64,000 nt of DNA from Prevotellaceae bacterium (GCA_015256945.1 JABZLB010000004.1:46708-110707), one strand, 5' to 3'; positions 16,839 through 25,973 are shown, numbered from the stretch's first letter. The notes: generated by a model not told the origin, from the letters alone. Numbers and translations are program-made.

Positions 16839-18362
16839 TTAGTTTAATGTTCCCAATGCTTTTTGAAGGTTGACAAGTGCCAGTTTTAGTTCAACTTTTG
16901 CATCAATTACCTGGCTTTTAGCCATTTGCCATGCAGTTTGTGCAGCAAGAACTTCGGTCGACTGCATCACACCTTCCTTAAATCCTACCTGTGCACATCG
17001 CAGGTTTTCATCGGCACTCTTAATATTTTTTTCAGCCATCGTAAGACGTTTACGGGCTTCTTTAACTTTAAAACGGCTTTGGGTTACCTGCAAATTAATC
17101 TTTTCCTGTGCATCTGCCAGCTCCATTCGTGCCATGCTTGTGGCGGCTTTTGATGCCCTTACCTTATATGCGCCCTCCATCCAGTTCCATACGGGTACAT
17201 GAACAACAACACCAACGTTCCATACTCCTGCAAAACGCTTCTGAAAACCGTTGAATACATTTGGGTTTGATATGGCATAACCTCCTGTTAATGCTACGTG
17301 TGGGAGGTAAAGAGAACGTACAAGACGTGTATTCTGTTCGCTGATGTCTACTGCATTTTGCAACATTCTCACTTCCGGACGATTGCTGAATGAAGAGTCG
17401 GGTACAATACTTTCACTGTTCGTTTCAGCAGTAATCGACAGCTCCTTACTGTCTTCATCGGCCAGCGTTATTTCTTCATCTACGGGTATTCCGCACAATT
17501 GACATAAGAGCATTTTAGCCAAAGCCAGACCGTCTTCAACCTGTGTAATCTGCATATCAGCCTCATTTACTTTAACGTCGACCTTTAATTTATCGGCTCT
17601 TGTTGCCACACCCTGCCTGATCATCTTGCTTACATCATCATCGAATTTTTTGACAAGGTCACGATAACTTGTCGCAAGCTTTTGTTTTTCACGTAACGAT
17701 ACTACTGTCCAGTAAGTATGATCAATGGTGAATAAGGTTGCCTGCGTCTTCATATTGAGGTTGTTCTCGGCCATCAGCTCACCGATGTCGGCTATCTGAT
17801 TGGCCGCATCGATAGCCCCTCCCATAAATATAGGCTGTCTCAGCATGATGGCCCCTGCAAATATATTGCGTGTATCAGTACGGAAAGCCTTGGTTATTTC
17901 TTCGCCAATGCTGTTGCCAAGTCCTGCAATATATTGTGTAATGGGACCGTTTCCCAGTTGCTGAAGAGCAGAACCTACTTGTGTAGCGACTCCCGGTGTC
18001 AGTATGCCTTGTTGAACAAGATTGGCCAGACCATTTGTAATTCCTGTTGTAATGCCCGAGCCTACACGCTGTATGCCTGCCGTTCCTATATTGTTAAGCA
18101 ATCCTTTCTGGTCGTTACTGAGCATGCTTATTTCACGGCTTGTCAGTTCGTATCCTCCCAAAGCATCAACCTTAGGCAGGTATTTTGTCCGGGCAGCCTT
18201 GCGTATATTCATGGCAACTTCCTTGCCAAGCCGCGACATGTTCAGTTGTTTGTTGTTACGTATAGCCAGCGCACGGCAGCTGTCAAGCGATAATACGCGT
18301 TGCGAATAGGCAGCAGATGTTGCAGCTAATAACAAGAGAGTGATAAATGATACCTTTCTCAT
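16839..18362 (-). CDS. TolC-family outer membrane efflux protein
   Basis: A 507-residue outer-membrane channel. I place the start at the ATG complementary to 18360-18362, which gives a clean signal peptide (MRKVSFITLLLLAATSAAYS). A start at 18389 would prepend nine residues and overlap the preceding gene. Typical features are SLDSCRALAIRNNKQL at the N-terminus, long coiled helices with regularly spaced Ala and Gln, and NLQKALGTLN at the end. Between about residues 80 and 160 there is a Gly- and Leu-rich insert (NNIGTAGIQRVGSG, ITKAFRTDTRN) not usual in E. coli TolC. It is the second gene of the exporter operon. Confidence 0.92.
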   Translation of the reverse strand: MRKVSFITLLLLAATSAAYSQRVLSLDSCRALAIRNNKQLNMSRLGKEVAMNIRKAARTKYLPKVDALGGYELTSREISMLSNDQKGLLNNIGTAGIQRVGSGITTGITNGLANLVQQGILTPGVATQVGSALQQLGNGPITQYIAGLGNSIGEEITKAFRTDTRNIFAGAIMLRQPIFMGGAIDAANQIADIGELMAENNLNMKTQATLFTIDHTYWTVVSLREKQKLATSYRDLVKKFDDDVSKMIRQGVATRADKLKVDVKVNEADMQITQVEDGLALAKMLLCQLCGIPVDEEITLADEDSKELSITAETNSESIVPDSSFSNRPEVRMLQNAVDISEQNTRLVRSLYLPHVALTGGYAISNPNVFNGFQKRFAGVWNVGVVVHVPVWNWMEGAYKVRASKAATSMARMELADAQEKINLQVTQSRFKVKEARKRLTMAEKNIKSADENLRCAQVGFKEGVMQSTEVLAAQTAWQMAKSQVIDAKVELKLALVNLQKALGTLN

Positions 18363-18381
18363 ATCCTGAAAAATCAAAGTA

Positions 18382-19254
18382 TTATTCAAAGCTAAAGGTC
18401 TTACTTCCTATCATATTACCGTCAGCAAAGATGCTGACAATGTAAGAACCTCCTTGTAAAGCCTGGTCAATGTCGTAATAAAGCGTCAGTGGAGTTTCCT
18501 TTCCACCATACTCAACGCTTCGTTTCATTGAGCAGGGCAGGGTGCGATTCTCATAATTAAATGTTCCCGCATTGCCCAACAAACCACCTGCCGGCGTTTG
18601 TATACGAACATAAATAGTCTTCATTCCACTTGCAGCCGTGACGTTTTTAGCCAGGATGAAGCTAACAGAGAACTTCTGTGCCTTTTTTAATTGACGTGTG
18701 TTTTTACCGTGCTTGTTCAGTGCGGTCATTGTTATCCCCGTTGCATCGAGCTGTGCAGCAATGGCTACCTTTTCAGAAAGGCTCGCCTTATCATTGTTTA
18801 AGCCAGCAATCTGGCGGTTGGCTTCTTCGTATTGTCCTTTTATACGAGTGTTTTCTGCCGTAAGTGTTTGGTTTAACCTGTTTAGTGAATCAATTTCAAT
18901 TACATAGCTTCTTAATACGGCACGCACTGTTGCAAGTTCCTTTTTTAATCGAGTTATCTCACGGGCATCGGTGCTTTTGGTTGCCTTTAATTGTTGCAAC
19001 AAGCGCTGGGTTTTCTCTTGTTCTTGCGTAAGCTGGGCAATAATCGAGTCGTTGTTAATCTGACTCTTCATCTCGCTATATTGATTGGCAAACTGCTGAT
19101 ATTCGTTTTCCATCTCCTTTTTGTCCATGGCTGCGAGCTGTTCCATGTCTTGTGCTGCCTGCTTTTGCTCTCTAAGGTTATGATAAAGGTATGCAATGCC
19201 GCCTGCAAGCAGCAGTATCAAGAGAACAAGAGGGATGAAAATCTTTTTATTCAT
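18382..19254 (-). CDS. Membrane-anchored coiled-coil protein, first gene of exporter operon
   Basis: This 290-residue protein has one N-terminal membrane helix (residues 5-24, FIPLVLLILLLAGGIAYLY), then a long coiled coil from about 28 to 165, rich in Gln, Glu, Lys and Leu. It ends in a beta-rich domain of about 110 residues (SFILAKNVTAASGMKTIYVR, LYYDIDQALQGGSYIVSIF). I know no named family. Transcribed first and only 19 bp ahead of the TolC start, it is probably a periplasmic accessory of the exporter, which is inference from position. A promoter with perfect consensus spacing lies 38 bp upstream. Confidence 0.75.
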   Translation of the reverse strand: MNKKIFIPLVLLILLLAGGIAYLYHNLREQKQAAQDMEQLAAMDKKEMENEYQQFANQYSEMKSQINNDSIIAQLTQEQEKTQRLLQQLKATKSTDAREITRLKKELATVRAVLRSYVIEIDSLNRLNQTLTAENTRIKGQYEEANRQIAGLNNDKASLSEKVAIAAQLDATGITMTALNKHGKNTRQLKKAQKFSVSFILAKNVTAASGMKTIYVRIQTPAGGLLGNAGTFNYENRTLPCSMKRSVEYGGKETPLTLYYDIDQALQGGSYIVSIFADGNMIGSKTFSFE

Positions 19255-19292
19255 GATGCAAATTATATAAATAGAATGGTTTTATGAGTTTA

Positions 19293-19323
19293 CAAAATTA
19301 GGACATTTCTGTTAATTTCCAAA
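19293..19323 (-). promoter_or_regulatory. Promoter of the exporter operon
   Basis: On the minus strand: TTTG, 19 bp, TAATTTTG, an exact fit to the Bacteroidetes consensus. It lies 38 bp before the coiled-coil gene's start. Confidence 0.8.
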
Positions 19324-19447
19324 AAAAAAGCCGATTTGAAAGATTTATAATGATAAAAATATATATATTTAGCGACATATAGAACAAGTTTAAAAGGTTA
19401 AACAGTAGTTTTGTTGTCATAAACCGATTGTAATATACACATTTTGC

Positions 19448-20158
19448 ATGAAAAGGCTATTTATCTGGACTCTACTTTTGTTTTTACAATTGTCGGCGAT
19501 GGCACAGGATGATCATCGTATCGTTGCCACCGATTCTTCAGCTGTACGACATCAGGTTCTTTTACAAACAACGAAGGGTGATATTGTAATAGAACTTTAT
19601 AATGAAACGCCTGAACATCGTGACAATTTTCTTAAATTAGTTAAGAAGGGTTACTATAATGGTATATTATGGCATCGTGTAATTGCCAATTTTATGATTC
19701 AAACGGGCGACTCTGCCACGCGTCATGCAAAGCCGGGCGAGCGTATTGGTGATCACGATTTGAACTATACTATCCCCGCTGAAATCGTTTTCCCGAAGTA
19801 TTTTCATAAGCGAGGGGCTGTGGCTGCGGCACGGGAGGGTGACAAGGCTAATCCGGAACGCAAGTCGTCGGCAGCACAATTCTATATTGTTTACGGCTCT
19901 CCGTTTAGCGAAGCAGGGCTCGACAGGGTGCAGAAGCGCCTTGACGAGCGTACCGACAGCACCGTTAAGCTCACACCGGCTATACGTGAAGCATATCGTT
20001 TGTATGGCGGAACGCCACACCTCGACGGCCAGTATACAGTGTATGGTGAGGTTGTTGATGGTATGGATGTGGTTGAAAAGATACAGGCTGTGCCTGTTGA
20101 CGATAACAGTCGTCCGCTCGAGGATGTCAGAATTATTAAAGCCGTTGTGCTGAAATAG
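19448..20158 (+). CDS. Exported cyclophilin-type peptidyl-prolyl isomerase
   Basis: A 236-residue cyclophilin that catalyses cis-trans isomerisation of prolyl bonds. The N-terminal signal peptide (MKRLFIWTLLLFLQLSAMAQ) points to the periplasm. Core motifs are TTKGDIVIELYNETPEHRDNF, the GILWHRVIANFMIQTGDS active-site segment, SSAAQFYIVYG and YTVYGEVVDGMDVVEKI. An insertion of about 35 residues (AGLDRVQKRLDERTDSTVK) lies between the last two, as in other Bacteroidetes exported cyclophilins. The TPM gene follows after 15 bp. Confidence 0.93.
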   Translation: MKRLFIWTLLLFLQLSAMAQDDHRIVATDSSAVRHQVLLQTTKGDIVIELYNETPEHRDNFLKLVKKGYYNGILWHRVIANFMIQTGDSATRHAKPGERIGDHDLNYTIPAEIVFPKYFHKRGAVAAAREGDKANPERKSSAAQFYIVYGSPFSEAGLDRVQKRLDERTDSTVKLTPAIREAYRLYGGTPHLDGQYTVYGEVVDGMDVVEKIQAVPVDDNSRPLEDVRIIKAVVLK

Positions 20159-20173
20159 GTTATTTTTGTAGTA

Positions 20174-21010
20174 ATGCAGCAGGCCGTTAATAGAAAGACA
20201 ATATATAAAATAAGGTGTATATGCAGGATAATCACCATTGTCTTGCTCTTGTTTTCTTGTTCTCTGGTACAGGCAAAAGTTTGGAATGCTGATGATGTAC
20301 CGATGATACACTTGCAGGATCGTAATCGCTATGTGTGCGATCCTGATGACATTTTAAGTGATGAGGCACGCGATTCGGCCGATATTTATCTCGGCCGTTT
20401 GCACAAAGAGTGTGGCGTGCAAACTGTTTTTGTGATTGTAAATCGAGTAAAGGATGCCGACTGTTTTCGCATGGCGCAGGACATCGGCAACCATTATGGC
20501 GTAGGAACACGTAAGGAACGACGCGGCCTGGTGGTGGTAATTGCCGTTGACGACCGCCGTTATTTCATAGCTCCGGGCAAGGGACTGGAAGCCGATTTGA
20601 CGGATGTTGACTGCGATGACATAGCGCGGGCCTGTATTGTACGATATATGCGTGAAAACAATGCAGACAAAGCCGTGGAGGAAACCTGCAAGGCCCTGTT
20701 CCGAAAATTGAGTACAGGTGATGCAGGTACACAAGATGAAGATGATGGTTTAAACGGAGTAGGCAGTACTTTTGTACTGATTTTCTTTCTCCTCGTTTGC
20801 TTTGGTGCACCCCTTTGGGCTTTTATCACTTATATTTTAAGTCGGTTAGGTATTATTAAACACAAGCCAGGGAAGTTTCATAGAAATGATGATGACGACT
20901 GGATGCCACCGTTTATTTTTGGTGGTGGCGGTGGAAACTTCGGTGGTTCTGGCGGCGGAAGCTTCGGCGGTGGCAGCTTTGGAGGAGGAGGTTCTGGCGG
21001 TGGCTGGTAA
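20174..21010 (+). CDS. TPM-domain membrane protein with glycine-rich tail
   Basis: This 278-residue protein has a signal sequence or membrane anchor (about 17-36, IITIVLLLFSCSLVQAK). A TPM domain follows (about 50-165, DILSDEARDSADIYLGRLHK, RGLVVVIAVDDRRYFIAPGK), then a second membrane helix (about 195-218). The Gly/Ser/Phe-rich tail ends in GGGSGGGW. The family (YgcG type) is linked to photosystem II repair in plants and to a poorly understood envelope role in bacteria. LemA follows 100 bp later, a standing pair across many phyla, which supports a shared function. Confidence 0.88.
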   Translation: MQQAVNRKTIYKIRCICRIITIVLLLFSCSLVQAKVWNADDVPMIHLQDRNRYVCDPDDILSDEARDSADIYLGRLHKECGVQTVFVIVNRVKDADCFRMAQDIGNHYGVGTRKERRGLVVVIAVDDRRYFIAPGKGLEADLTDVDCDDIARACIVRYMRENNADKAVEETCKALFRKLSTGDAGTQDEDDGLNGVGSTFVLIFFLLVCFGAPLWAFITYILSRLGIIKHKPGKFHRNDDDDWMPPFIFGGGGGNFGGSGGGSFGGGSFGGGGSGGGW

Positions 21011-21111
21011 GTATATTATTGTAACAAATAGCAAATAACCTGATTCAGGTTCAGACAGAAAACTGTATTTGAAAATAAACGAAAAGAATAATAATTTAAA
21101 ACAACATCGAT

Positions 21112-21708
21112 ATGAAAAATTCAAAATGGACTCCATGGCTTGTCGTCCTTGCAGTTTTGGTGGTTATTGCCATGTTTATGGTGAATGCCTACAACAGTAT
21201 GGTTAACACGCAGGAAACGGCAACTACGGCCCTTGCCGACGTTCAGGCAACCTATCAACGACGTGCAGACCTTATTCCTAACCTTGCCAAAACCGTTCAG
21301 GCATATGCCAAACACGAAAAGACTACGCTTACCGAGGTGATAAATGCACGTGCTGCCGCAACACAAATTAAGCTCGATGCCGATAACCTTACACCTGAAA
21401 AAATTCGGCAATATGAAAGTGCACAGGGAGAATTGGCTCAGGCTTTAGGCCGGCTGATGGTAGTAGCTGAACGCTACCCTGACCTTAAGGCAAATCAAAA
21501 TTTCCATAGTTTGCAAATTCAGCTTGAAGGAACGGAGAACCGTATCAATGAGGCCCGTCAGAAATATAATGAGGCCGTGCAGGACTATAACCAGACAATA
21601 CGCCGCTTTCCCAACGTGCTTGTAGCTGGAATGTTCGGTTTCGACAAGATGGTTAAGTTTGAAGCAGCGGCAGGTAGCGATAAAGCACCGGTTCTGAATT
21701 TTGATTAA
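21112..21708 (+). CDS. lemA: LemA family protein
   Basis: A 198-residue protein with one N-terminal membrane helix (residues 8-26) and a helical outer domain. The LemA signature is clear: YNSMVNTQETATTALADVQ, YQRRADLIPNLAKTVQAYA, and near the end IRRFPNVLVAGMFGF. In Gram-negatives the protein is anchored in the inner membrane. The molecular role is unknown. It is encoded after the TPM protein in a two-gene arrangement. Confidence 0.92.
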   Translation: MKNSKWTPWLVVLAVLVVIAMFMVNAYNSMVNTQETATTALADVQATYQRRADLIPNLAKTVQAYAKHEKTTLTEVINARAAATQIKLDADNLTPEKIRQYESAQGELAQALGRLMVVAERYPDLKANQNFHSLQIQLEGTENRINEARQKYNEAVQDYNQTIRRFPNVLVAGMFGFDKMVKFEAAAGSDKAPVLNFD

Positions 21709-21822
21709 AATTGTAATATTCTTATAGTGTAAAACATACTTTACTGCCTTATTTGACAGGCATAGTGGCGAATAAATAATCTGTTTACAGAGCTATTATG
21801 CCTGGTTTATTATGTTTTACTG

Positions 21823-21915
21823 ATTGTTCGACGGCCGTCAGCAGCGTTGTTGACGGCCGCCATACGCATTGTTTGACGACCGCCGTAAGCGCTGCTGACG
21901 GCCGCCGAACAATGA
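21823..21915. repeat. Four-core GC-rich palindromic element, copy 2
   Basis: Cores lie at 21830 (GACGGCCGTC, perfect palindrome), 21852 (GACGGCCGCC), 21875 (GACGACCGCC) and 21897 (GACGGCCGCC), at steps of 22, 23 and 22 bp. The outer 23-bp arms (21823-21845 and 21891-21913) are complementary apart from one G-T pair. It lies between lemA and nuoA. Confidence 0.9.
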
Positions 21916-22082
21916 CTGTTATTGCATGATGGCAATATCTTTAAAGCATAACGCCATTGAGAAATAACCGTAAAGGTGTTATCATAATTGTTTACTACAT
22001 AAGCAAAGATTCTGTATTCAATTTGTAATGTCGGCATGACATATTTTTCCATTAAAAAGATTGAGTTTATCAAAAGATTTGT

Positions 22083-22090
22083 TACCTTTG
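22083..22090 (+). promoter_or_regulatory. -7 element of the nuo operon (TACCTTTG)
   Basis: TACCTTTG fits TAnnTTTG. An imperfect -33 (ATTG, 22060-22063) precedes it by 19 bp. nuoA starts 45 bp later. Confidence 0.6.
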
Positions 22091-22134
22091 CATGCACTTA
22101 AGTGATTATATTTAAATAACGTTATATTTTTTTT

Positions 22135-22485
22135 ATGAATTTCACTTTATTGGTTACCGTTTTATTGACGGCTGTCACTCTGGTAGCAGGTGCTTATGTT
22201 GTTGCCCGGCTGATAGGTCCCCGTTCATACAATCCGGTCAAGGGTGAACCATTTGAGTGTGGTATTCCCACAAGGGGTAGCAGCTGGATGCCTATGCACG
22301 CAGGCTACTACCTTTTTGCCATCCTTTTCCTGATGTTTGACATTGAAACAGTATTCCTTTATCCTTGGGCAGTAGTTGTAAAGCAATTTGGAACCATGGC
22401 CTTAGTGAGCATTGGATTCTTTCTTCTTGTTTTAGTATTTGGCCTTGCATACGCATGGCGGAAAGGAGCTTTGGAATGGAAGTAA
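22135..22485 (+). CDS. nuoA: NADH-quinone oxidoreductase subunit A
   Basis: A 116-residue inner-membrane subunit of complex I with three helices. Family motifs are YNPVKGEPFECGIPTRGS and the ILFLMFDIETVFLYPWAVV helix with its conserved acidic residues. It is the first gene of an operon running to nuoN at 32478 and overlaps nuoB by 10 bp. Confidence 0.96.
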   Translation: MNFTLLVTVLLTAVTLVAGAYVVARLIGPRSYNPVKGEPFECGIPTRGSSWMPMHAGYYLFAILFLMFDIETVFLYPWAVVVKQFGTMALVSIGFFLLVLVFGLAYAWRKGALEWK

Positions 22486-23240
22486 GAAAACCACATATAA
22501 AAAGTATTCCTTATACAGAGTTTAAGGATAACGATTCATTGGAAGACATAGCCAGAAAGCTGAACGAAGGAGGGACGAATGTTGTTTTGGGCAGTCTCGA
22601 TCAGCTTGTAAACTGGGGTAGAAGTAACTCTCTCTGGTCGCTTACCTTTGGTACATCGTGCTGCGGTATTGAGTTTATGGCAGTAGGTTGCTCTCGTTAC
22701 GACTTCTCTCGTTTTGGCTTTGAGGTAACGCGAAACTCGGCTCGACAGGCCGACCTTATTATGTGTGCAGGAACCATTACCAATAAAATGGCACCTGTTT
22801 TTAAGCGTCTTTACGACGAAATGGCCGAACCTAAATATGTTGTTGCCGTTGGTGGTTGCACCATTAGTGGCGGTCCTTTCAAAAAGAGTTACAGCGTAGT
22901 GCGCGGCATTGACGAGCTTGTTCCTGTTGATGTATACATTCCTGGTTGTCCCCCACGCCCTGAAGCTATACTGTATGGCATGATGCAGCTTCAGCGTAAA
23001 GTGAAGATTGAGAAGTTCTTTGGAGGCGCTAACCACAAGATGACTGCTGAAGAGAAGGAGAGAAGTCTGGCACAAGGCGGGCTTCACGGCCTTTCAAACG
23101 AAATACTTTCAAACGAAAAGCTGGGCATAAAAGACCCGATTATCGTTAGCTGTACACCTGATAAGAAGGATGTTGAAGCCCTTGCTCAGGAGCTGGATAC
23201 GCTGAATACAGAAGGCGATAACAATGCTAATAATAAATAA
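22476..23240 (+). CDS. nuoB: NADH-quinone oxidoreductase subunit B
   Basis: This 254-residue peripheral subunit carries the N2 iron-sulfur cluster next to the quinone site. The four cluster ligands are visible at Cys62, Cys63 (TSCCGIEFMAVG), Cys128 (VGGCTISGG) and Cys158 (IPGCPPRPEA). I chose ATG 22476, which overlaps the nuoA stop; the frame is open further upstream inside nuoA, but that part reads as shadow. The C-terminal 60 residues are longer than in E. coli and hydrophilic. Confidence 0.96.
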   Translation: MEVRKPHIKSIPYTEFKDNDSLEDIARKLNEGGTNVVLGSLDQLVNWGRSNSLWSLTFGTSCCGIEFMAVGCSRYDFSRFGFEVTRNSARQADLIMCAGTITNKMAPVFKRLYDEMAEPKYVVAVGGCTISGGPFKKSYSVVRGIDELVPVDVYIPGCPPRPEAILYGMMQLQRKVKIEKFFGGANHKMTAEEKERSLAQGGLHGLSNEILSNEKLGIKDPIIVSCTPDKKDVEALAQELDTLNTEGDNNANNK

Positions 23241-23251
23241 GGTAGAAAGAT

Positions 23252-24826
23252 ATGAAACTGGAAAATAAGGAATTTGGCTTTGATAGCTTTCGTTCAGAAA
23301 TGACGAAACTAAAGCAGGAACAGCATTTCGACTACCTTGTTACGATAATAGGTGAGGATTTTGGTCCGGAAGAAGGGCTGGGATGTATCTATATTCTCGA
23401 AAATACCGATACACATGAACGCTTGTCAGTTAAACAGCTCGCTAAGAAAGTAGGAGATGATTATGTAATACCTTCACTGTATTATGTATGGGCTGATGTA
23501 AACCTTCTGGAACGTGAGGTGTTCGATTTTCTTGGAATTAAGTTCCTCGGACATCCCGATATGCGCAGGCTTTACATGCGTAACGACTTTGAAGGATGGC
23601 CGCTTCGTAAGGACTTTGACATGAGTCCGGAGAACAATCGTTTCCCAACGACAGACGAACCGGAGAGCGATTGGACCTCCGAATGGAACTTAGACGAAGC
23701 AGGTAACCTTTATGAAACCAGGCATCGCTTGTTTGATGAGGACGACTTTGTGATTAATTTCGGCCCCAACCACCCTTCAACGCACGGCGTTTTGCGTTTG
23801 CAAACCGTTGTAAATGGAGAAACCATTAAGCATGTTTATCCCCATTTGGGCTATATTCACCGTGGTATGGAGAAGATGATGGAGAGCATGACGTATCCAC
23901 AAACGCTTGCATTGACCGACCGTTTAAACTATCTTTGTGCCATGCATCACCGCCACGCGCTGGTAGGTGTCATCGAAGAGGCAATGGGTGTAGAGCTTAC
24001 AGAGCGCATTCAATACATACGAACGATCATGGATGAGCTGCAGCGCATTGATAATCACTTGCTGTTTCTCGGTACTTGTGCGCAAGACCTTAGTGCCCTT
24101 ACGGCTTTCCTTTACTGCATGCGCGACCGTGAACACCTGCTTAACGTGATGGAAGAGACTACGGGTGGTCGCCTTATCCAGAACTATTACCGTATTGGAG
24201 GCTTGCAGGATGATATTGATCCGAACTTTTTTCAGAACGTAAAAACCTTCTGTAAATATATGCGTCCGATGGTAAAAGAATACTTAGACGTATTCGGTGA
24301 CAATGTAATTACGCATCAACGCCTGGAGGGAGTAGGTTACATGAACTTGAAAGATTCAATTGATTATGCCCTTACCGGTCCCGCAGGACGTGCAGCCGGC
24401 TGGAAAAATGACGTACGAAAGAATCATCCTTATGCTTTTTATGACAAGGTTGAATGGGAGCAAGTAACAGGAACAGGGTGTGATTCTATGGAACGTTATA
24501 TGATTCATATCAACGAAATATATCAGAGTTTGAATATCATAGAGCAACTCATTGATAACATTCCTGAAGGTGACTTTTATGTAAAACAGAAGCCAATTAT
24601 TAAGGTTCCTGAAGGACAGTGGTATTTTTCTGTTGAAGGTGGTGCTGGAGAATTTGGTGTTTATCTTGACAGTAGAGGGGACAAGAGTCCTTATCGCATC
24701 AAAATGCGTCCGATGGGACTATCACTTGCCGGTGCCTTTGACAAAATGTTGAAGGGCGAAAAAATTGCTGACCTTATTGCTACGGGTGCAAGTATCGACT
24801 TTGTTATTCCTGATCTTGACCGATAA
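23252..24826 (+). CDS. nuoCD: NADH-quinone oxidoreductase subunits C and D, fused
   Basis: A 524-residue fusion of NuoC (about 1-150; LLEREVFDFLGIKFLGHPDM) and NuoD (about 165-524; FGPNHPSTHGVLRLQ, HLGYIHRGMEKMMES, IIKVPEGQWYFSVEGGAGE). NuoD is the 49-kDa homologue of [NiFe]-hydrogenase large subunits and forms much of the quinone cavity. The fusion is also found in E. coli. It lies 11 bp after nuoB. Confidence 0.96.
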   Translation: MKLENKEFGFDSFRSEMTKLKQEQHFDYLVTIIGEDFGPEEGLGCIYILENTDTHERLSVKQLAKKVGDDYVIPSLYYVWADVNLLEREVFDFLGIKFLGHPDMRRLYMRNDFEGWPLRKDFDMSPENNRFPTTDEPESDWTSEWNLDEAGNLYETRHRLFDEDDFVINFGPNHPSTHGVLRLQTVVNGETIKHVYPHLGYIHRGMEKMMESMTYPQTLALTDRLNYLCAMHHRHALVGVIEEAMGVELTERIQYIRTIMDELQRIDNHLLFLGTCAQDLSALTAFLYCMRDREHLLNVMEETTGGRLIQNYYRIGGLQDDIDPNFFQNVKTFCKYMRPMVKEYLDVFGDNVITHQRLEGVGYMNLKDSIDYALTGPAGRAAGWKNDVRKNHPYAFYDKVEWEQVTGTGCDSMERYMIHINEIYQSLNIIEQLIDNIPEGDFYVKQKPIIKVPEGQWYFSVEGGAGEFGVYLDSRGDKSPYRIKMRPMGLSLAGAFDKMLKGEKIADLIATGASIDFVIPDLDR

Positions 24827-24887
24827 TAAGCAGTAGCATAAAGAGAATAATATAATAACAGAATAAAGAATTAACAACATTCGCACA

Positions 24888-25973
24888 ATGTTTGACTTTT
24901 CAATAGTTACAAAGTGGGTCGATAATCTTCTCCGGCAGACATGTGGTCTCGGTGATTTTTGGACACTCTTGATAGAATGTGTGCTTGTGGGCGCTGTCGT
25001 TTTAACGCTATATGCCCTTATAGCCATGTTTATGATATTTTTCGAACGTAAGGTATGTGCATGGTTTCAATGTCGTCTTGGTCCTATGCGTGTGGGCCCA
25101 TGGGGAATCTTTCAGGTCATGGCCGATGTGCTAAAGATGCTGATAAAGGAAATCTTTGGCGTTGAACGATCTGACAAATTTCTTTATACGCTTGCACCAT
25201 TACTTACAATTATCGCCTCAGTAGGGACATTTTCGTTCCTTCCCTGGAACAAAGGAGCGGTAGTTCTCGACTTTAATGTGGGTGTGTTTATGGTTACGGC
25301 TATCAGCTCTATCGGCGTGTTGGGCGTTATTCTTGCAGGTTGGGGTTCGAACAATAAATACTCAGTAGTGTCGGCTATGCGTGGTGCAGTGCAGATGATT
25401 TCGTATGAAATGTCGCTCGGTCTTTGCATGGTTACAGCTGTTGTATTGTGTGGAAGCATGCAATTGACAGATATTATTGCAGCTCAGACTGGCCCTTGGA
25501 AATGGCTTATTATTCAGGGACATATCCCTGCTATTGTGGCTTTCCTTGTATTCCTCATCGCAGGTAATGCCGAGGCAAACCGCGGTCCGTTCGACCTTGC
25601 AGAAGCGGAGAGCGAGCTTACAGCTGGTTATCATACGGAATACTCGGGTATGGGCTTCGGCTATTTTTACCTGGCTGAGTATCTTAACCTTGTTGTTATC
25701 TCAGGTTTAGCCGCTACAATCTTCCTCGGAGGGTGGGCACCGTTGAACATTGGCATCGATGGCTTTGATACATTAATGAATTATATTCCGGGCTTTATTT
25801 GGTTTAGCGGAAAGACTTTATTCGTTATCTGGATACTGATGTGGGCCCGTTGGACTTTTCCACGCCTGCGAATAGATCATATTTTGAGGCTTGAATGGAA
25901 GTATCTTATGCCATTAATGTTGCTTACACTGGTTGTTATGACATGCTGTGTGGCGCTGGGCTGGACCTTCTAA
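24888..25973 (+). CDS. nuoH: NADH-quinone oxidoreductase subunit H
   Basis: A 361-residue membrane subunit, eight or nine helices, forming the floor of the quinone channel. The conserved cytosolic loops are clear: FFERKVCAWFQCRLGPMRVGP, EVERSDKF-type segment, and EANRGPFDLAEAESELTAG. It lies 61 bp after nuoCD; the usual nuoE, nuoF and nuoG are not inserted between them. Confidence 0.96.
   Translation: MFDFSIVTKWVDNLLRQTCGLGDFWTLLIECVLVGAVVLTLYALIAMFMIFFERKVCAWFQCRLGPMRVGPWGIFQVMADVLKMLIKEIFGVERSDKFLYTLAPLLTIIASVGTFSFLPWNKGAVVLDFNVGVFMVTAISSIGVLGVILAGWGSNNKYSVVSAMRGAVQMISYEMSLGLCMVTAVVLCGSMQLTDIIAAQTGPWKWLIIQGHIPAIVAFLVFLIAGNAEANRGPFDLAEAESELTAGYHTEYSGMGFGYFYLAEYLNLVVISGLAATIFLGGWAPLNIGIDGFDTLMNYIPGFIWFSGKTLFVIWILMWARWTFPRLRIDHILRLEWKYLMPLMLLTLVVMTCCVALGWTF

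Larger units (their letters stand above)
21709..22134. other. Intergenic stretch with repeat copy 2 and nuo promoter region
   Basis: No gene was seen. It carries repeat copy 2 (21823-21915) and ends with the -7 box of the nuo operon at 22083-22090. Confidence 0.7.

Noticed and set aside
20846..21010. Gly-codon repeats (GGC/GGT/GGA) at the end of the TPM gene as a DNA repeat or CRISPR
   Set aside because: They encode the known Gly-rich tail of TPM proteins. There are no spacers of fixed length.
22365..22475. Longer start for nuoB inside nuoA
   Set aside because: The extra residues are the out-of-frame reading of conserved nuoA codons. The ATG at 22476 fits the usual overlap.
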